Assembly: GCF_016862175.1 (NCBI RefSeq)
Contig: NZ_BOML01000035.1
Span: 102,860 to 166,859, forward strand
Length of the DNA stretch: 64,000 nt
From: Paractinoplanes durhamensis
GTDB lineage: Bacteria > Actinomycetota > Actinomycetes > Mycobacteriales > Micromonosporaceae
Reading direction: 5' to 3'
Each line of letters starts with the position of its first letter. Within the stretch, counting starts at the first letter, position 1. The notes beneath the pieces are model-generated. The model ran no database searches and had not been told where the DNA came from. It saw only the letters and a list, made by a program, of their open reading frames with translations. Position numbers and translations under genes: made by a program. Shown here piece after piece: positions 8,892 through 17,685 of this stretch.

Positions 8892-9940
8892 CCGCCGGCC
8901 GCCTGCAGGACCCCGCACGCTCCGCACGCGGCACAGCCGGCCTTCTGGTCGGCGCCGAGCATCCCGGCGTCGCGCAGCAGGGCGCCCACCCGGGCGCTGA
9001 TGTCGCGGATCAGCGACGGTGGCGGTGCCATCACGCCGTCGCGGCGGGCGAGGGTGCCGGCCATCGGGCGGAACGGCACCACGAACGGGTAGACGCCCCG
9101 CTCGATCAGCCGTGCCGCGCCCGCGACGAGGTCGTCCGGGTCCTCACCGAGGCCGACGAGCAGGTAGGTGGAGACCTGGTTGCGGCCGAACACCTCGACC
9201 GCGCGGTCCCAGGCCGCCTCGTACTCGGCCATCGGCACCGAACCCTTGCCCGGCATCCATTTCCGCCGGACGTCGTCGTCCAGCGATTCGACGTGGATGC
9301 CGATCGATGCGACCCCGGCGATCTTCAGCGCGTCGATCACCGCGAGGTCGCCGGGCGGTTCGATCTGGACCTGGATGGGCAGGCCCGGGACGGCGGCCAG
9401 GACCTCCCGGACGCAGCGGACCAGGTTGCGGGCACCGCGGTCCGGGCCGGTGGTGGTGCCGGTGGTCATCACCATCTGCTTGACGCCGTCGAGCCGGACC
9501 GCTGCTTCGGCGACCTCGGCGAGCTGGGCCGGAGTCTTGGCGGCCACCGTGGCGCCCGACCGCAGCGACTCCTCGATGGTGCAGAAACGGCAGCGCTGGT
9601 CGTCGGCGTACCGGATACAGGTCTGCACGACGGTGGTGGCGAGCACGTCCTTCCCGTGGAGACGGGCGATCTGCTCGTAGGAAATACCGTCCGCCGTCGA
9701 CAAGTCATAAAATTTCGGGCGTCGGACGACTTCTAGCGACAGGCCGGTGTTGATCTCGCCGAGCCACACGCGGCCATCGCGTACGTCATAAGGGCTTGTG
9801 GGGTTGACCGGAAAAGCGGCATTCCGGCCGTCGACCACCACGTGGCCGTCGTCGCTGGGGCCGGCCCCCGCCGGCCGGCGCACGGGAGTGGGAACCCGCA
9901 CGCCGGTAACGGCGAGGTTTGCGTGGACGTCGAGCGACAT
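8888..9940 (-). CDS. Radical SAM protein, MSMEG_0568 family (NitD-like)
   Basis: This 350-residue protein has three cysteines for a [4Fe-4S] cluster at 108, 117 and 120 (TCIRYADDQRCRFC). The N-terminal spacing is C-x8-C-x2-C, unlike the classical Cx3Cx2C but typical of this Nit1C family. A barrel with QIEPPGDLAVIDALKIAGV and GIHVESLDDDVRRKW follows. At the very end there is a second cysteine group, C336-x2-C339-x2-C342, which could hold an auxiliary cluster. It begins one base after the Sll0783-family stop. It probably does the radical chemistry of this orphan pathway; the substrate is unknown. Confidence 0.93.
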   Translation of the reverse strand: MSLDVHANLAVTGVRVPTPVRRPAGAGPSDDGHVVVDGRNAAFPVNPTSPYDVRDGRVWLGEINTGLSLEVVRRPKFYDLSTADGISYEQIARLHGKDVLATTVVQTCIRYADDQRCRFCTIEESLRSGATVAAKTPAQLAEVAEAAVRLDGVKQMVMTTGTTTGPDRGARNLVRCVREVLAAVPGLPIQVQIEPPGDLAVIDALKIAGVASIGIHVESLDDDVRRKWMPGKGSVPMAEYEAAWDRAVEVFGRNQVSTYLLVGLGEDPDDLVAGAARLIERGVYPFVVPFRPMAGTLARRDGVMAPPPSLIRDISARVGALLRDAGMLGADQKAGCAACGACGVLQAAGG

Positions 9941-9941
9941 G

Positions 9942-10454
9942 TCAGAACATGTAGGTCGAGTTGATGATCGCGCCCTTGCGCGCGTAGTGGATCAGCGCGT
10001 CCTGCACGTCGAGCGGGTGCGTCGGGATGACCCCCTCGATCAGGTCCTCCTCGCGGGCTCCGTGCAGCGACAGGCCGAAGCGGCAGCAGTAGACCTTGCC
10101 GCCCTCGGCGATGAACGTCTTCAGCGAGTTGTTGATGTTGTGCTCGCCGGGGAACGCGGACGCGCCGGTGGTCGGGAAGCCGCGGGTGGCGAGGGCGTTC
10201 AGCGAGCCCGGCCCGTAGAAGTAGATCGCCGACTCGAACCCTTTCCGCAGCGCCCGGGTGGCCTGCAGGATCGCGACGAAACTGACCGACGACTCGTGCG
10301 CGATGCCGTGCACGAGGGTGAAGTAGCTCTGCCCCTCCTCGGCCTTGTAGTCGGGGAAGACCTTGGTGCCGCCGTAGATGGACGAGCCGTCCGGCAGCGC
10401 CGGGTGCGGGATCTCGTTGAGGCTCTGCTGCTCGAGTTCGTTCAGGTCGGTCAT
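9942..10454 (-). CDS. MSMEG_0572 / Sll0783 family nitrogen-starvation response protein
   Basis: This 170-residue soluble protein matches the family by its sequence blocks: IPHPALPDGSSIYGGTKVFP, then FVAILQATRALRKGFESAIY, YFYGPGSLNALATRGFP and CCRFGLSLHGARE. The family is found almost only in Nit1C clusters; Synechocystis Sll0783 is induced by nitrogen starvation and needed for normal polyhydroxybutyrate accumulation. The fold looks DsrE-like, with repeated short alternating strands and helices, which I infer from pattern only. ATG 10454 overlaps the amidohydrolase stop by four bases. The function is not established. Confidence 0.92.
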   Translation of the reverse strand: MTDLNELEQQSLNEIPHPALPDGSSIYGGTKVFPDYKAEEGQSYFTLVHGIAHESSVSFVAILQATRALRKGFESAIYFYGPGSLNALATRGFPTTGASAFPGEHNINNSLKTFIAEGGKVYCCRFGLSLHGAREEDLIEGVIPTHPLDVQDALIHYARKGAIINSTYMF

Positions 10455-11266
10455 CGGGTTCCTCCGTAGAGCGTCTCGAAATTGGTCTGGAACACGGCCG
10501 TGGACAGTTCTCCCCCGTCGGCCGCCGCGCGCAGCCGGGCCAGCTCGCCGGCGTGGTCACCCCACGGCTCGTCGCTGGCGAACAGCACCCGGTCGTGGCC
10601 GAGGCCACGCCGGTCGATCTCGGTGACGAGCCAGCGGGGTGCGAACCCGATGGCCCAGGACAGGTCGGTGTAGACCCGTTTGCCGGCCGCGATCCAGTCG
10701 AAGAACCGCGAGCCGATCAGCTTGATGTGACCGCTCATCCCGCCGCCGAAGTGCACGAGATGGATCCGGACGTCGTCGCCGAACCGATCGACGAGCTTGC
10801 CGACCTGGTCGATGTCGCTGCCGGCGCCGGGCGAGGTGTGCACGTGGACCGTCAGGTCGTGCTCCTGGGCGGCCGCGAAGATGGTGGAAAGGCCGGGATC
10901 CTCGACGCCGCCGCCGAGCAGGAAGCTCAGCTTGAGCGCCCGCACTCCGGGCTCCCCGGCCAGCTTCAGCGCCTTAGCTGTGCGGGAAATGTCGCTTTCG
11001 CGAGCGGAGACCCACAGCCCGGCCCGGATCCGATCGTCCTTTTGCGCGGCCTCGACGACGAGCTCGTTGAAGCCGAACGCGACGTCCGGGTCGGGCACGC
11101 CGTAGTTCGGGATGACAAGGGCCCGGTCAGTGCCCTCACGATCAAGATCTTTTCGCAGCCCAGCGATGGTCCCGCGGGCGGTCACGTCCGGGTTGACCGC
11201 CGGTCCCCCATAGAACGGATAGGCCGGAAGTACGCCGAGATGGCGATGCGCGTCATACAAAGTCAT
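10451..11266 (-). CDS. Amidohydrolase / TIM-barrel metal-dependent hydrolase
   Basis: This 271-residue protein opens with a metal-binding HxH (DAHRHLG, His7 and His9). Further His-rich strands follow (VHVHTSPGAG, IHLVHFGGG) and a late Asp in LFASDEPWG, the usual layout of the amidohydrolase-2 family. A very long open frame runs upstream, but ATG 11266 was chosen because it makes an ATGA overlap with the stop of the flavoprotein gene. This gene is not one of the core Nit1C families and may be a lineage-specific addition that hydrolyses or decarboxylates a pathway product. The substrate is unknown. Confidence 0.88.
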   Translation of the reverse strand: MTLYDAHRHLGVLPAYPFYGGPAVNPDVTARGTIAGLRKDLDREGTDRALVIPNYGVPDPDVAFGFNELVVEAAQKDDRIRAGLWVSARESDISRTAKALKLAGEPGVRALKLSFLLGGGVEDPGLSTIFAAAQEHDLTVHVHTSPGAGSDIDQVGKLVDRFGDDVRIHLVHFGGGMSGHIKLIGSRFFDWIAAGKRVYTDLSWAIGFAPRWLVTEIDRRGLGHDRVLFASDEPWGDHAGELARLRAAADGGELSTAVFQTNFETLYGGTR

Positions 11267-12573
11267 GCCGCGGCCCACCACTCCACCTGCGGATACGTCT
11301 CGGTCGGCGTGCCCGCGAGCCAGCTGACCTCGTCGGTGAAGCGCTGCCGCCGCGCATCGAGAATGCGGGAACTGAGGTACGCGGCGTCCTGCGCCACCCC
11401 CGCGAACCGGCCCGACCCCCACGTCCACTGCCAGGGCAGTCCGAGGAAGTACAGGCCGGGGCAGCCGGTGACGCCCCGCTCGTGGGTCGGGTAGCCGCGC
11501 CCGTCGAAGATCGGCACCTCGATCCACCGGTGGTCCCGGTGGAATCCGGTCGCCCACACGACCGCGGAGATCCCGGAAGCGGCCAGGTCGAGCACGCTCG
11601 GGGACGAATCCGGTCGCCAGACGGGGACGTAGCGGGCCTCTGCCGGCGCCACGATCCCCGCACTGTCGATGTACCGATCGATCGCGTCCTTGATGCCCTC
11701 GGCGACGGCGTCCGCGTTGTCGAGGCTCTGCGCCAGGTCGCCGGCGAAGTCGAGCCGCGTCGCGGAGATCGCGCGCAGGTGCCCGTACAGCCGCATGCCG
11801 TCCCGGGCGAATGCCCGCAGGTCGATGTCGCGGCCGCCGTCCCGCCCGGTCATGTAGTGGTTGGCCCGCAGCCGCACCTCGTCGGCGTCGCCGAACTCGT
11901 CGATCCCGCGGGCGTAGTGCCCCATCTCGTCGAGCCAGGCGAGCGTGTCCCGCCCCCGGTAGCGACGGGCCGCGCGCGGGGCGCTGCCGACCGCGAGATG
12001 CACCTGCCGCCCGTCGAGGTGCAGGTCCTCGGCGATCTGACAGCCGGACTGCCCGGTGCCGACCACCAGCACCGCACCCGGCGGAAGCTGCCCGGAGTTC
12101 CGGTACTGCGACGAATGCACCTGCACCAGCTCGGCCGGCAGCCGTTCGGCGATCCGCGGCACGGCCGGCGCGTGATAGGGCCCGGTGGCGATGACGACCT
12201 GGTCGGCGGTGGTCCGGCCGGCCGACGTGTCCAATGCGAAAACCCCTGCTCGGGTACGCCGTAGCCGGGTCACCTCCACCCCTTCGAGGAGCGGCGGATC
12301 GAAACTGGCGGCGTACTTCTCCAGGAAGTCGACGACGTCCGCGCCGACCATGAAGCCGTCCGGGTCGTCGCCCTGGTAGGCGTACCCCGGAAGGTTGCAT
12401 TGCCAGTTCGGGGTGACCAGGCAGAACGAATCCCAGCGGCGGGTGCGCCACTCGTGCCCGACGCGGTCCCGCTCGAACACCACGTGATCGACCCCGCGCT
12501 GCCGCAGAAGCCGGCTCATCGACAGCCCCGCTTGCCCGCCACCGATGACGGCGACGCTGTAATGGCTGTTCAC
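11263..12573 (-). CDS. Flavin-dependent oxidoreductase, MSMEG_0569 family
   Basis: This 436-residue protein resembles flavin monooxygenases. The FAD loop is GGGQAG at 11-16, followed by the diagnostic segment HEWRTRRWDSFCLVTPNW. A second nucleotide loop (VVGTGQSGCQIAEDL) should bind NADPH. WATGFHRDH corresponds to the late ATG motif of FMO and N-hydroxylating enzymes. The GTG start at 12573 overlaps the stop of the first operon gene (GTGA). The family is a core Nit1C member and probably oxidises a nitrogen or carbon atom of an intermediate; no substrate is known. Confidence 0.93.
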   Translation of the reverse strand: MNSHYSVAVIGGGQAGLSMSRLLRQRGVDHVVFERDRVGHEWRTRRWDSFCLVTPNWQCNLPGYAYQGDDPDGFMVGADVVDFLEKYAASFDPPLLEGVEVTRLRRTRAGVFALDTSAGRTTADQVVIATGPYHAPAVPRIAERLPAELVQVHSSQYRNSGQLPPGAVLVVGTGQSGCQIAEDLHLDGRQVHLAVGSAPRAARRYRGRDTLAWLDEMGHYARGIDEFGDADEVRLRANHYMTGRDGGRDIDLRAFARDGMRLYGHLRAISATRLDFAGDLAQSLDNADAVAEGIKDAIDRYIDSAGIVAPAEARYVPVWRPDSSPSVLDLAASGISAVVWATGFHRDHRWIEVPIFDGRGYPTHERGVTGCPGLYFLGLPWQWTWGSGRFAGVAQDAAYLSSRILDARRQRFTDEVSWLAGTPTETYPQVEWWAAA

Positions 12574-12848
12574 GCCGTGATCCTCTCGACGGTGACGTCA
12601 CCCTGGCCGTGTTCCGCCGCCCCGGCGGCAATCGCCGCGATCGAGGCCGCGGCCCGGCTGCACGGAAACCCGTAGGCCGCTTGCACCCGATCGCCGGCGA
12701 TGGTGAGGGCGGCCCGGCTGCGGGCCACGAATTCGGCCACCGGAAGCGTCTGTCCGGCGTGGAAATAGTCCTCGACAACGGTCGAGGGCGAATAGATCTC
12801 TTGCGACTGGCCATCCGGCCACCGCACCGACACGTACCGTTCCGGCAT
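12570..12848 (-). CDS. MSMEG_0570 family nitrogen-starvation response protein (first gene of Nit1C operon)
   Basis: This 92-residue protein has the family core VRWPDGQSQEIYSPSTVVED and a C-terminal YGFPCSRAAASIAAI segment with one Cys. ATG 12848 is preferred over GTG 12857 because AGGTGAG lies about five bases before it. This short protein heads the nine-gene unit; all but one of the following junctions overlap by four bases. It is a core Nit1C family of unknown function. The 125-base region upstream contains the probable promoter and an inverted repeat. Confidence 0.92.
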   Translation of the reverse strand: MPERYVSVRWPDGQSQEIYSPSTVVEDYFHAGQTLPVAEFVARSRAALTIAGDRVQAAYGFPCSRAAASIAAIAAGAAEHGQGDVTVERITA

Positions 12849-12909
12849 GGCTCTCACCTGGCCGTTCTCGTCGCTGGTGAGCCCAAGTCAAGGCAGCGCG
12901 GATTTCCCC

Positions 12910-12929
12910 GTTGTTTCATCCGGAACAAC
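12910..12929. promoter_or_regulatory. Inverted repeat upstream of the Nit1C operon
   Basis: GTTGTT and AACAAC flank eight bases, about 60 bases upstream of the first ATG of the operon. It is the only AT-containing dyad in the promoter region and is a candidate binding site for a nitrogen or cluster-specific regulator. No Nit1C-type dedicated regulator gene is adjacent. Confidence 0.35.
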
Positions 12930-12955
12930 CGGGCGTTAGATGGTCCTCACTGGGG

Positions 12956-12972
12956 CCGTCCGTTTCGGACGG
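12956..12972 (-). terminator. Hairpin directly after the TPR regulator gene
   Basis: CCGTCCG-TTT-CGGACGG is a perfect seven-base-pair stem with a three-base loop, starting one base past the stop of the P-loop/TPR gene. It should insulate the Nit1C promoter from upstream transcription. No U-run is present, as is usual in high-GC actinobacteria. Confidence 0.6.
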
Positions 12973-12973
12973 G

Positions 12974-15529
12974 TTACCGGCGTGCGAAGCCCCTGACCCG
13001 GTCGGCCTCCGGGCTGTGCAGGGCGGTGTAGATCTCGATCGCCGTGCCGAAGTGGCGGTCGGCCTCGCCGGGCCGGCCGAGGGCCGCGCACGCCCGGCCG
13101 AGACCGGTGTGCGCCCGCGCCTCCTCGTAGCGATCGCCGATCTCGACGGCGGTGCCGAGGGCCATCCCGTACGCGCTGATCGCCTCCGCCGGCCGGCCGT
13201 CGGCGTTGGCGGCGTCGCCGAGTCCGTTGTAGGCGGAGGCGTCGCCCTCGCGGTCGCCGGTCTCGCGGAAGATGACCAGGGCCTGCTCGTGCAGCTCGAC
13301 CGCGGCGGCGGTGTTGCCCCGGTCGGTCTCCAGGATGCCGATGCAGTCGAGGGTGAAGCCCTCGGTGGTGCGGTTGCCGAGCTGCCGCCCGATCGCCAGG
13401 GATTCGCGCAGGTGCAACCCGGCCGGTTCGAAGTCGCCGACCCGCCGTTCGGCGTCGCCGAGGCTGCTGAGCAGTTCGCATTCCAGCATCCGGCTGCCGG
13501 CCTTGCGGGCCAGCGCGAGCCCCTCGGTGTGGTGTTCGACCGCGCGGTCCGGCCGGCCGAGCATCACCTGGACCAGGCCGAGGCCGGCCAGCCCGCGCAC
13601 CTCGCCGACCACATCACCGGCCTCCCGGTGCCGGTCCCGGGCCTCGGCGAAGTAGCCGGCCGCGGCCTCGTAGTGGCCGAGGCGTACCTCCAGCTGCCCG
13701 AGGTTGGTGAGGGTGGGCGCCTCGGCGGACCGGTTGTCGCCGCGCCGGAAGAGTTCCAGGGCCTGACGCAGGTGGTCGGCGCTCTCGTCGTAGCGGCCGA
13801 GCCGGGTGTACGCGGTGCCGAGCTGGGTGAGCACCTGCGCCTCGGCGGTGAGGTCGCCGGTCTGCTGGGCGACCGCGCGGGCGTGCCCGTGCAGGATCAG
13901 CGCGTCCGCGTTGTGCCCGCCGTTGAGGTAGCGGAACAGGGTCCGGGAGAGCCGGACGGTGTGCGCCGGGGAACGCTGGGCGGCGACCGCGATCAGGGTG
14001 ACCCGTTCCCGGTTGAGCCAGGCGACCGCGTCGTCCGGGTCGGTGAGATCGGGTGCCGGGGTGGACACCGGGTCGACGGCCGGGCGGCGGTGCTTCTCGG
14101 CCGGGTGCAGCACGTCCATGGCGGCGGCCGCGGTGGCCAGGTAGTGGTCGAACAGCCGGGTCACGGCGGCCTGCCGGGCCCGGGGCGCGTCCTCGTCGCG
14201 GGTCCGCTCGGCGGTGAACGCGCGCACCAGGTCGTGGAAGACGTACCGGCCGGTCTCGGTGCGCTGCAGCAGGTGGTCGGTGGCGAGATCGTCCAGGTGC
14301 CCGCGTGCGGCGTCGAGGTCCGACCCGGCGAGCGCGGCCGCGGCGTACGCGTCGACGTCGTGCCCCGGATGCAGCGCGAGCAGTCGCAGCAGCCGGCGCC
14401 GGTCGGCCGGAAGGTGCTGGTAGGACAGGTCGAGCGCGAGCGAGACGCCGGTGTCGAGCCGCCGGTCGCGGTGGCGTTCGTCGAGCCGGTCGGCGTGGTC
14501 GGCGACGGTCCAGCCGGCGGTGGTGCGGATGTGCCCGGCGACCAGGCCGAGCGCGAGCGGCAGCCGCCCGCAGCGGTCGGCGACCCGGCCGAGCGCGCCG
14601 GGGTCGGCGCCGACCGGCACGCCCGCGACGGCCTGGCCGAGGAACGCGGCCGCCTCCGCGTGGCTGAACACGTCGAGCGCGATCCGGCGGGCGCCGGGCA
14701 GGTCGAGCCGGCGCCGGCTGGTGACGATCGTGCGGGTGCCGGCCAGCAGCGGCCGCACCTGCTGTTCGTCGACGGCGTTGTCCAGCACCACCAGGGTGCG
14801 CCGCCCGGCGAGCAGGTCGGCGTAGTGCGCGGCGCGCCCGTCGAGGTCGTGCGGCATCCGCTGGGCGGGCACGCCGAGCAACTCGAGGAAGCTCTCCAGG
14901 ACGGCGGCCGGGTCGGCCGGCGGCTGGGCCGGGTGGAAGCCGCGCAGGTCGGCGAAGAGCACCTGGTCGAACGGGCCGAGCAGGTGCCCGGCGTGGATGG
15001 CGAGGCGGGTCTTGCCGACCCCGGCCATGCCCTCGACCGCGACGACCGGCGGCGCGTCCCGCAGCCGGGCCAGCTGGGCGGCCCGGCCGGTGAACTCGGC
15101 CAGGTCGTCGGGCAGCCGGTCCTGCGCGCGGACCTGGGCGGCGGCCCGCGATTCGCCGCTGACCACGCGCAGCGCCTGCCGCCACTGGGCGACGTAACCG
15201 GCGTCCGGGTGCAGGGCCTGGGCGACCGCGGCGATCAGGTCGGCGTTGACCCGGCGCCGCCCGGTCTTGAAGCAGTCGACGACGGTGCCGCGCCGGGCGA
15301 GCTCGGCGGCCGGGCGGCCGGCCGCGGTCCAGCCGGCGTTGATCCGCTGGGTGATGACGTCGAACGACGGGTTGCCGGCCCAGATCTTCAGGGCTCGCAG
15401 CAGCACGACCAGATCGTCGAGGGTCGCGGCCGCGCCCGGGTCGGGCAGCCCGGCGTCCGGATTCGTTTGGATTTCCCCGCCGCCGCTCGGTGACGCTGAA
15501 GAATCGTCGTCACGCACGTCGATGGACAT
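12974..15529 (-). CDS. NB-ARC/P-loop ATPase with N-terminal HTH-like region and TPR repeats (regulator)
   Basis: This protein of 851 residues has three parts. Residues about 35-125 resemble the XRE-like head of actinobacterial STAND regulators (LLRALKIWAGNPSFDVITQR and ALHPDAGYVAQWRQAL). The P-loop GMAGVGKT is at 167-174 and Walker B is RRTLVVLDNAV; an arrested NB-ARC ATPase with a winged-helix region follows. The C-terminal half is a long TPR array with the LG-x-Y pattern repeated (TRLGRYDESADHLRQAL and others). ATG 15529 (SIDVRDD) is preferred. Such proteins act as signal-gated regulators, often of secondary metabolism. It lies just upstream of, and on the same strand as, the Nit1C operon, but a terminator separates them. 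Confidence 0.88.
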   Translation of the reverse strand: MSIDVRDDDSSASPSGGGEIQTNPDAGLPDPGAAATLDDLVVLLRALKIWAGNPSFDVITQRINAGWTAAGRPAAELARRGTVVDCFKTGRRRVNADLIAAVAQALHPDAGYVAQWRQALRVVSGESRAAAQVRAQDRLPDDLAEFTGRAAQLARLRDAPPVVAVEGMAGVGKTRLAIHAGHLLGPFDQVLFADLRGFHPAQPPADPAAVLESFLELLGVPAQRMPHDLDGRAAHYADLLAGRRTLVVLDNAVDEQQVRPLLAGTRTIVTSRRRLDLPGARRIALDVFSHAEAAAFLGQAVAGVPVGADPGALGRVADRCGRLPLALGLVAGHIRTTAGWTVADHADRLDERHRDRRLDTGVSLALDLSYQHLPADRRRLLRLLALHPGHDVDAYAAAALAGSDLDAARGHLDDLATDHLLQRTETGRYVFHDLVRAFTAERTRDEDAPRARQAAVTRLFDHYLATAAAAMDVLHPAEKHRRPAVDPVSTPAPDLTDPDDAVAWLNRERVTLIAVAAQRSPAHTVRLSRTLFRYLNGGHNADALILHGHARAVAQQTGDLTAEAQVLTQLGTAYTRLGRYDESADHLRQALELFRRGDNRSAEAPTLTNLGQLEVRLGHYEAAAGYFAEARDRHREAGDVVGEVRGLAGLGLVQVMLGRPDRAVEHHTEGLALARKAGSRMLECELLSSLGDAERRVGDFEPAGLHLRESLAIGRQLGNRTTEGFTLDCIGILETDRGNTAAAVELHEQALVIFRETGDREGDASAYNGLGDAANADGRPAEAISAYGMALGTAVEIGDRYEEARAHTGLGRACAALGRPGEADRHFGTAIEIYTALHSPEADRVRGFARR

Positions 15530-15699
15530 TACTCCACGACGGCGGGACGGGGTGCCGACACGGGGGTGGCACCCCAGGGATCCCGCGCCCGGGCGGTCGG
15601 GGACGTCCGACCGTCCGGGCCGGCCATCCACTATTGAATCCTATCTATCCGACTGGTTAGGTTCCTCCAAAGAGCATCGGCGATGCGTGGAGGTATTCC

Positions 15700-16830
15700 G
15701 TGGGTGAGAACCTGTCCCGTCGTGGTGTGATCGCCGGCCTGGCCGGGCTGGCGTCCGGTGCCGCGGCCTTCACCGGCGCGCCCGGCGAGCAGCCATTCGC
15801 CGCCGACCCGAGCCTGAGGTCGAGGCGCCGCCCCAACATCCTGGTGATCCTCGGCGACGACCTCGGCTGGGCCGACCTGAGCAGTTACGGCTCCACCCAC
15901 ATCAAGACCCCGCACCTGGACGGCCTGGCGGCCGGCGGCATCCGCTTCACCGACGGCTACTCGGCCGCCGCGGTCTGCTCCCCCACCCGCATCGCGCTCT
16001 ACACCGGCCGCTACCCGGGCCGCCTTCCCGGTGGCCTGCCCGAGCCGATCGGCGCACACACCCCGGACAACGGCATCCCGCCCACGCATCCCACGCTCGC
16101 GTCCCTGCTCAAGCGGGTCGGCTACGCCACCGCCATGTTCGGCAAGTGGCATTGCGGGTTCCTGCCCTGGTTCAGCCCACTGCGCTCGGGCTGGGACGAG
16201 TTCTTCGGCAACGCCACCGCGCTGTTCCACTTCGACGGCGGTTCCCTCGACATCTACCGCAAGATGGTGGAAAACATGGACCGCAACGTCGGCAAGGTGC
16301 TGGCCGCGCTGCGGGAGACCGGCCAGGACCGGGACACGATCGTGCTGTTCTCCAGCGACAACGGCGGCGAGCGCTTTTCTTACTACTGGCCGCTGAGCGG
16401 CGGCAAGGGCAACCTGAACGAGGGCGGCATCCGGGTGCCGAACATCCTGCGCTGGCCGGCCCGGCTGCGCTCGCACCAGGTGAGCCACGAGCCGGTGGTC
16501 ACCCAGGACTGGACGGCCACGCTGCTCGAGCTGGCCGGCGCGCGCCCCGACCCGGCCTATCCGGGCGACGGGGTCAGCCTGGCCGGCTATCTGCTGCGCG
16601 GCGACCGGGCGCCGGCCCGCGACCTGTTCTGGCGCACCCACGACGCGGGGGCGCTGCGCCGCGGCAACTGGAAGTTCCTGCGCGACAAGACCACCGCGGA
16701 GGACACCCTCTTCGACATCCGGGTCGATCCGCGCGAGCAGGCCGACCGCTCGGCCGCGAACCCGGCCCTGGTCGCCGAGCTGAGCGCCAGGTGGGAGTCG
16801 ATCGACGCGAACCTCCTCCCCTACACCTAG
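15700..16830 (+). CDS. Secreted sulfatase (formylglycine type) with Tat signal
   Basis: This 376-residue protein starts with a twin-arginine signal (SRRGVIAGLAGLASGAAAF). The mature part begins RRPNILVILGDDLGWADL, whose Asp pair binds the Ca2+ ion. The CSPTR motif (VCSPTRIALYTGRYPG) carries the Cys that must be oxidised to formylglycine; GKWHCG and SSDNGGE supply further active-site residues. It is shorter than most arylsulfatases. GTG 15700 is supported by GGAGG at 15689-15693. No formylglycine-generating enzyme gene is in the window. It probably desulfates an external polysaccharide or aryl ester. Its stop codon overlaps the stop of the converging gene (CTAG). Confidence 0.9.
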   Translation: MGENLSRRGVIAGLAGLASGAAAFTGAPGEQPFAADPSLRSRRRPNILVILGDDLGWADLSSYGSTHIKTPHLDGLAAGGIRFTDGYSAAAVCSPTRIALYTGRYPGRLPGGLPEPIGAHTPDNGIPPTHPTLASLLKRVGYATAMFGKWHCGFLPWFSPLRSGWDEFFGNATALFHFDGGSLDIYRKMVENMDRNVGKVLAALRETGQDRDTIVLFSSDNGGERFSYYWPLSGGKGNLNEGGIRVPNILRWPARLRSHQVSHEPVVTQDWTATLLELAGARPDPAYPGDGVSLAGYLLRGDRAPARDLFWRTHDAGALRRGNWKFLRDKTTAEDTLFDIRVDPREQADRSAANPALVAELSARWESIDANLLPYT

Positions 16831-17657
16831 TTGAAGGGCGGCCGGTTGACCCCGTAGTAGGCGTGGATCTGGGACGCGCGCACCTCGGTGCGCGCCACGA
16901 TCATCGCGACCGTGCCGACCACCGCGGCGCAGCCGAGCAGGCCCCACAGGGTCTTGTGCCACGGGTCGCCGGCCGCCAGCAGGCCGCAGAGCAGCACGAC
17001 GAGCCCGCCGACGCCGGTCGTCATCTGCAGCTCGCGCAGGAACGTGTGGAACAGGTCGTGGGTGCGCCGGGCCGACCCGAAATGCGACTGCGGCGACCAT
17101 TTCGCGGTGATCCAGAGCCCGGCCATGGTCAGGAACCAGAACGCGGCCAGCCAGGTGCACCAGGAGCTGACGTCGCCGAGGAAGAAGGCGGGCGGGATCT
17201 CCAGGCCGGCGATGGCGAACGGCAGGAAGCAGTCGAGGAAGCTCGGCGCCCAGCGGATCAGCACGCTCATCGTCAGGTAGTAGTAGAAGACCGTGACGAA
17301 CACCAGCAGCAGCGCGATGCCCTGCACCGCGACCAGGAAGGTCGGCTTCGGGAAGGTGTTCTGGGCGAGCAGGGCGAGAGCGACGCCCTGGATGATGCTG
17401 ATGATCGTGATGAAGCCGTTCGGCGAGACCTCGAGCGACCGCCGGATGAGGACGTCACGGTTGAGCGCCTGGATGGCCTCGCCGCGCGCCGGTTGCTCAG
17501 CGTGCTCAAAATCGACCGGGTTGAGGTGAGTGTCCGGTGACGTTGCGTATCCACGTCGGCTGGTGACGACATGGTTGAGGTAGCTCCTCGGCTCGGGTGA
17601 GCGTCGATGTTTGGCGCGCGCGAAGTCGTGTGATTCAGCTGCCACGCGACCCATCAT
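16827..17657 (-). CDS. Integral membrane protein of unknown function
   Basis: I do not recognise this 276-residue protein. The N-terminal 75 residues are polar and Arg-rich. Six hydrophobic segments follow: GFITIISIIQGVALALLA, TFLVAVQGIALLLVFVTVFYY, FLDCFLPFAIAGLEIPPAFF, CTWLAAFWFLTMAGLWIT, TTGVGGLVVLLCGLLAAG and TLWGLLGCAAVVGTVAMIVA. There is no enzyme motif. The ATG at 17657 is used although no good ribosome binding site is seen, so the true start could be internal. It converges on the sulfatase gene with overlapping stops. The odd 128-base inverted-repeat element lies directly upstream of its start. Confidence 0.75.
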   Translation of the reverse strand: MMGRVAAESHDFARAKHRRSPEPRSYLNHVVTSRRGYATSPDTHLNPVDFEHAEQPARGEAIQALNRDVLIRRSLEVSPNGFITIISIIQGVALALLAQNTFPKPTFLVAVQGIALLLVFVTVFYYYLTMSVLIRWAPSFLDCFLPFAIAGLEIPPAFFLGDVSSWCTWLAAFWFLTMAGLWITAKWSPQSHFGSARRTHDLFHTFLRELQMTTGVGGLVVLLCGLLAAGDPWHKTLWGLLGCAAVVGTVAMIVARTEVRASQIHAYYGVNRPPFN

Positions 17658-17685
17658 GGACTATGCGTCAATACCTCTTAAGATC

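Noticed and set aside
12911..15493. An 860-residue open frame on the + strand, antisense to the P-loop/TPR regulator
   Set aside because: It is a shadow of GC-rich codons: composition is almost only Gly, Val, Arg, Ala and Asp, there are no domains, and the minus-strand frame has a P-loop and TPRs.
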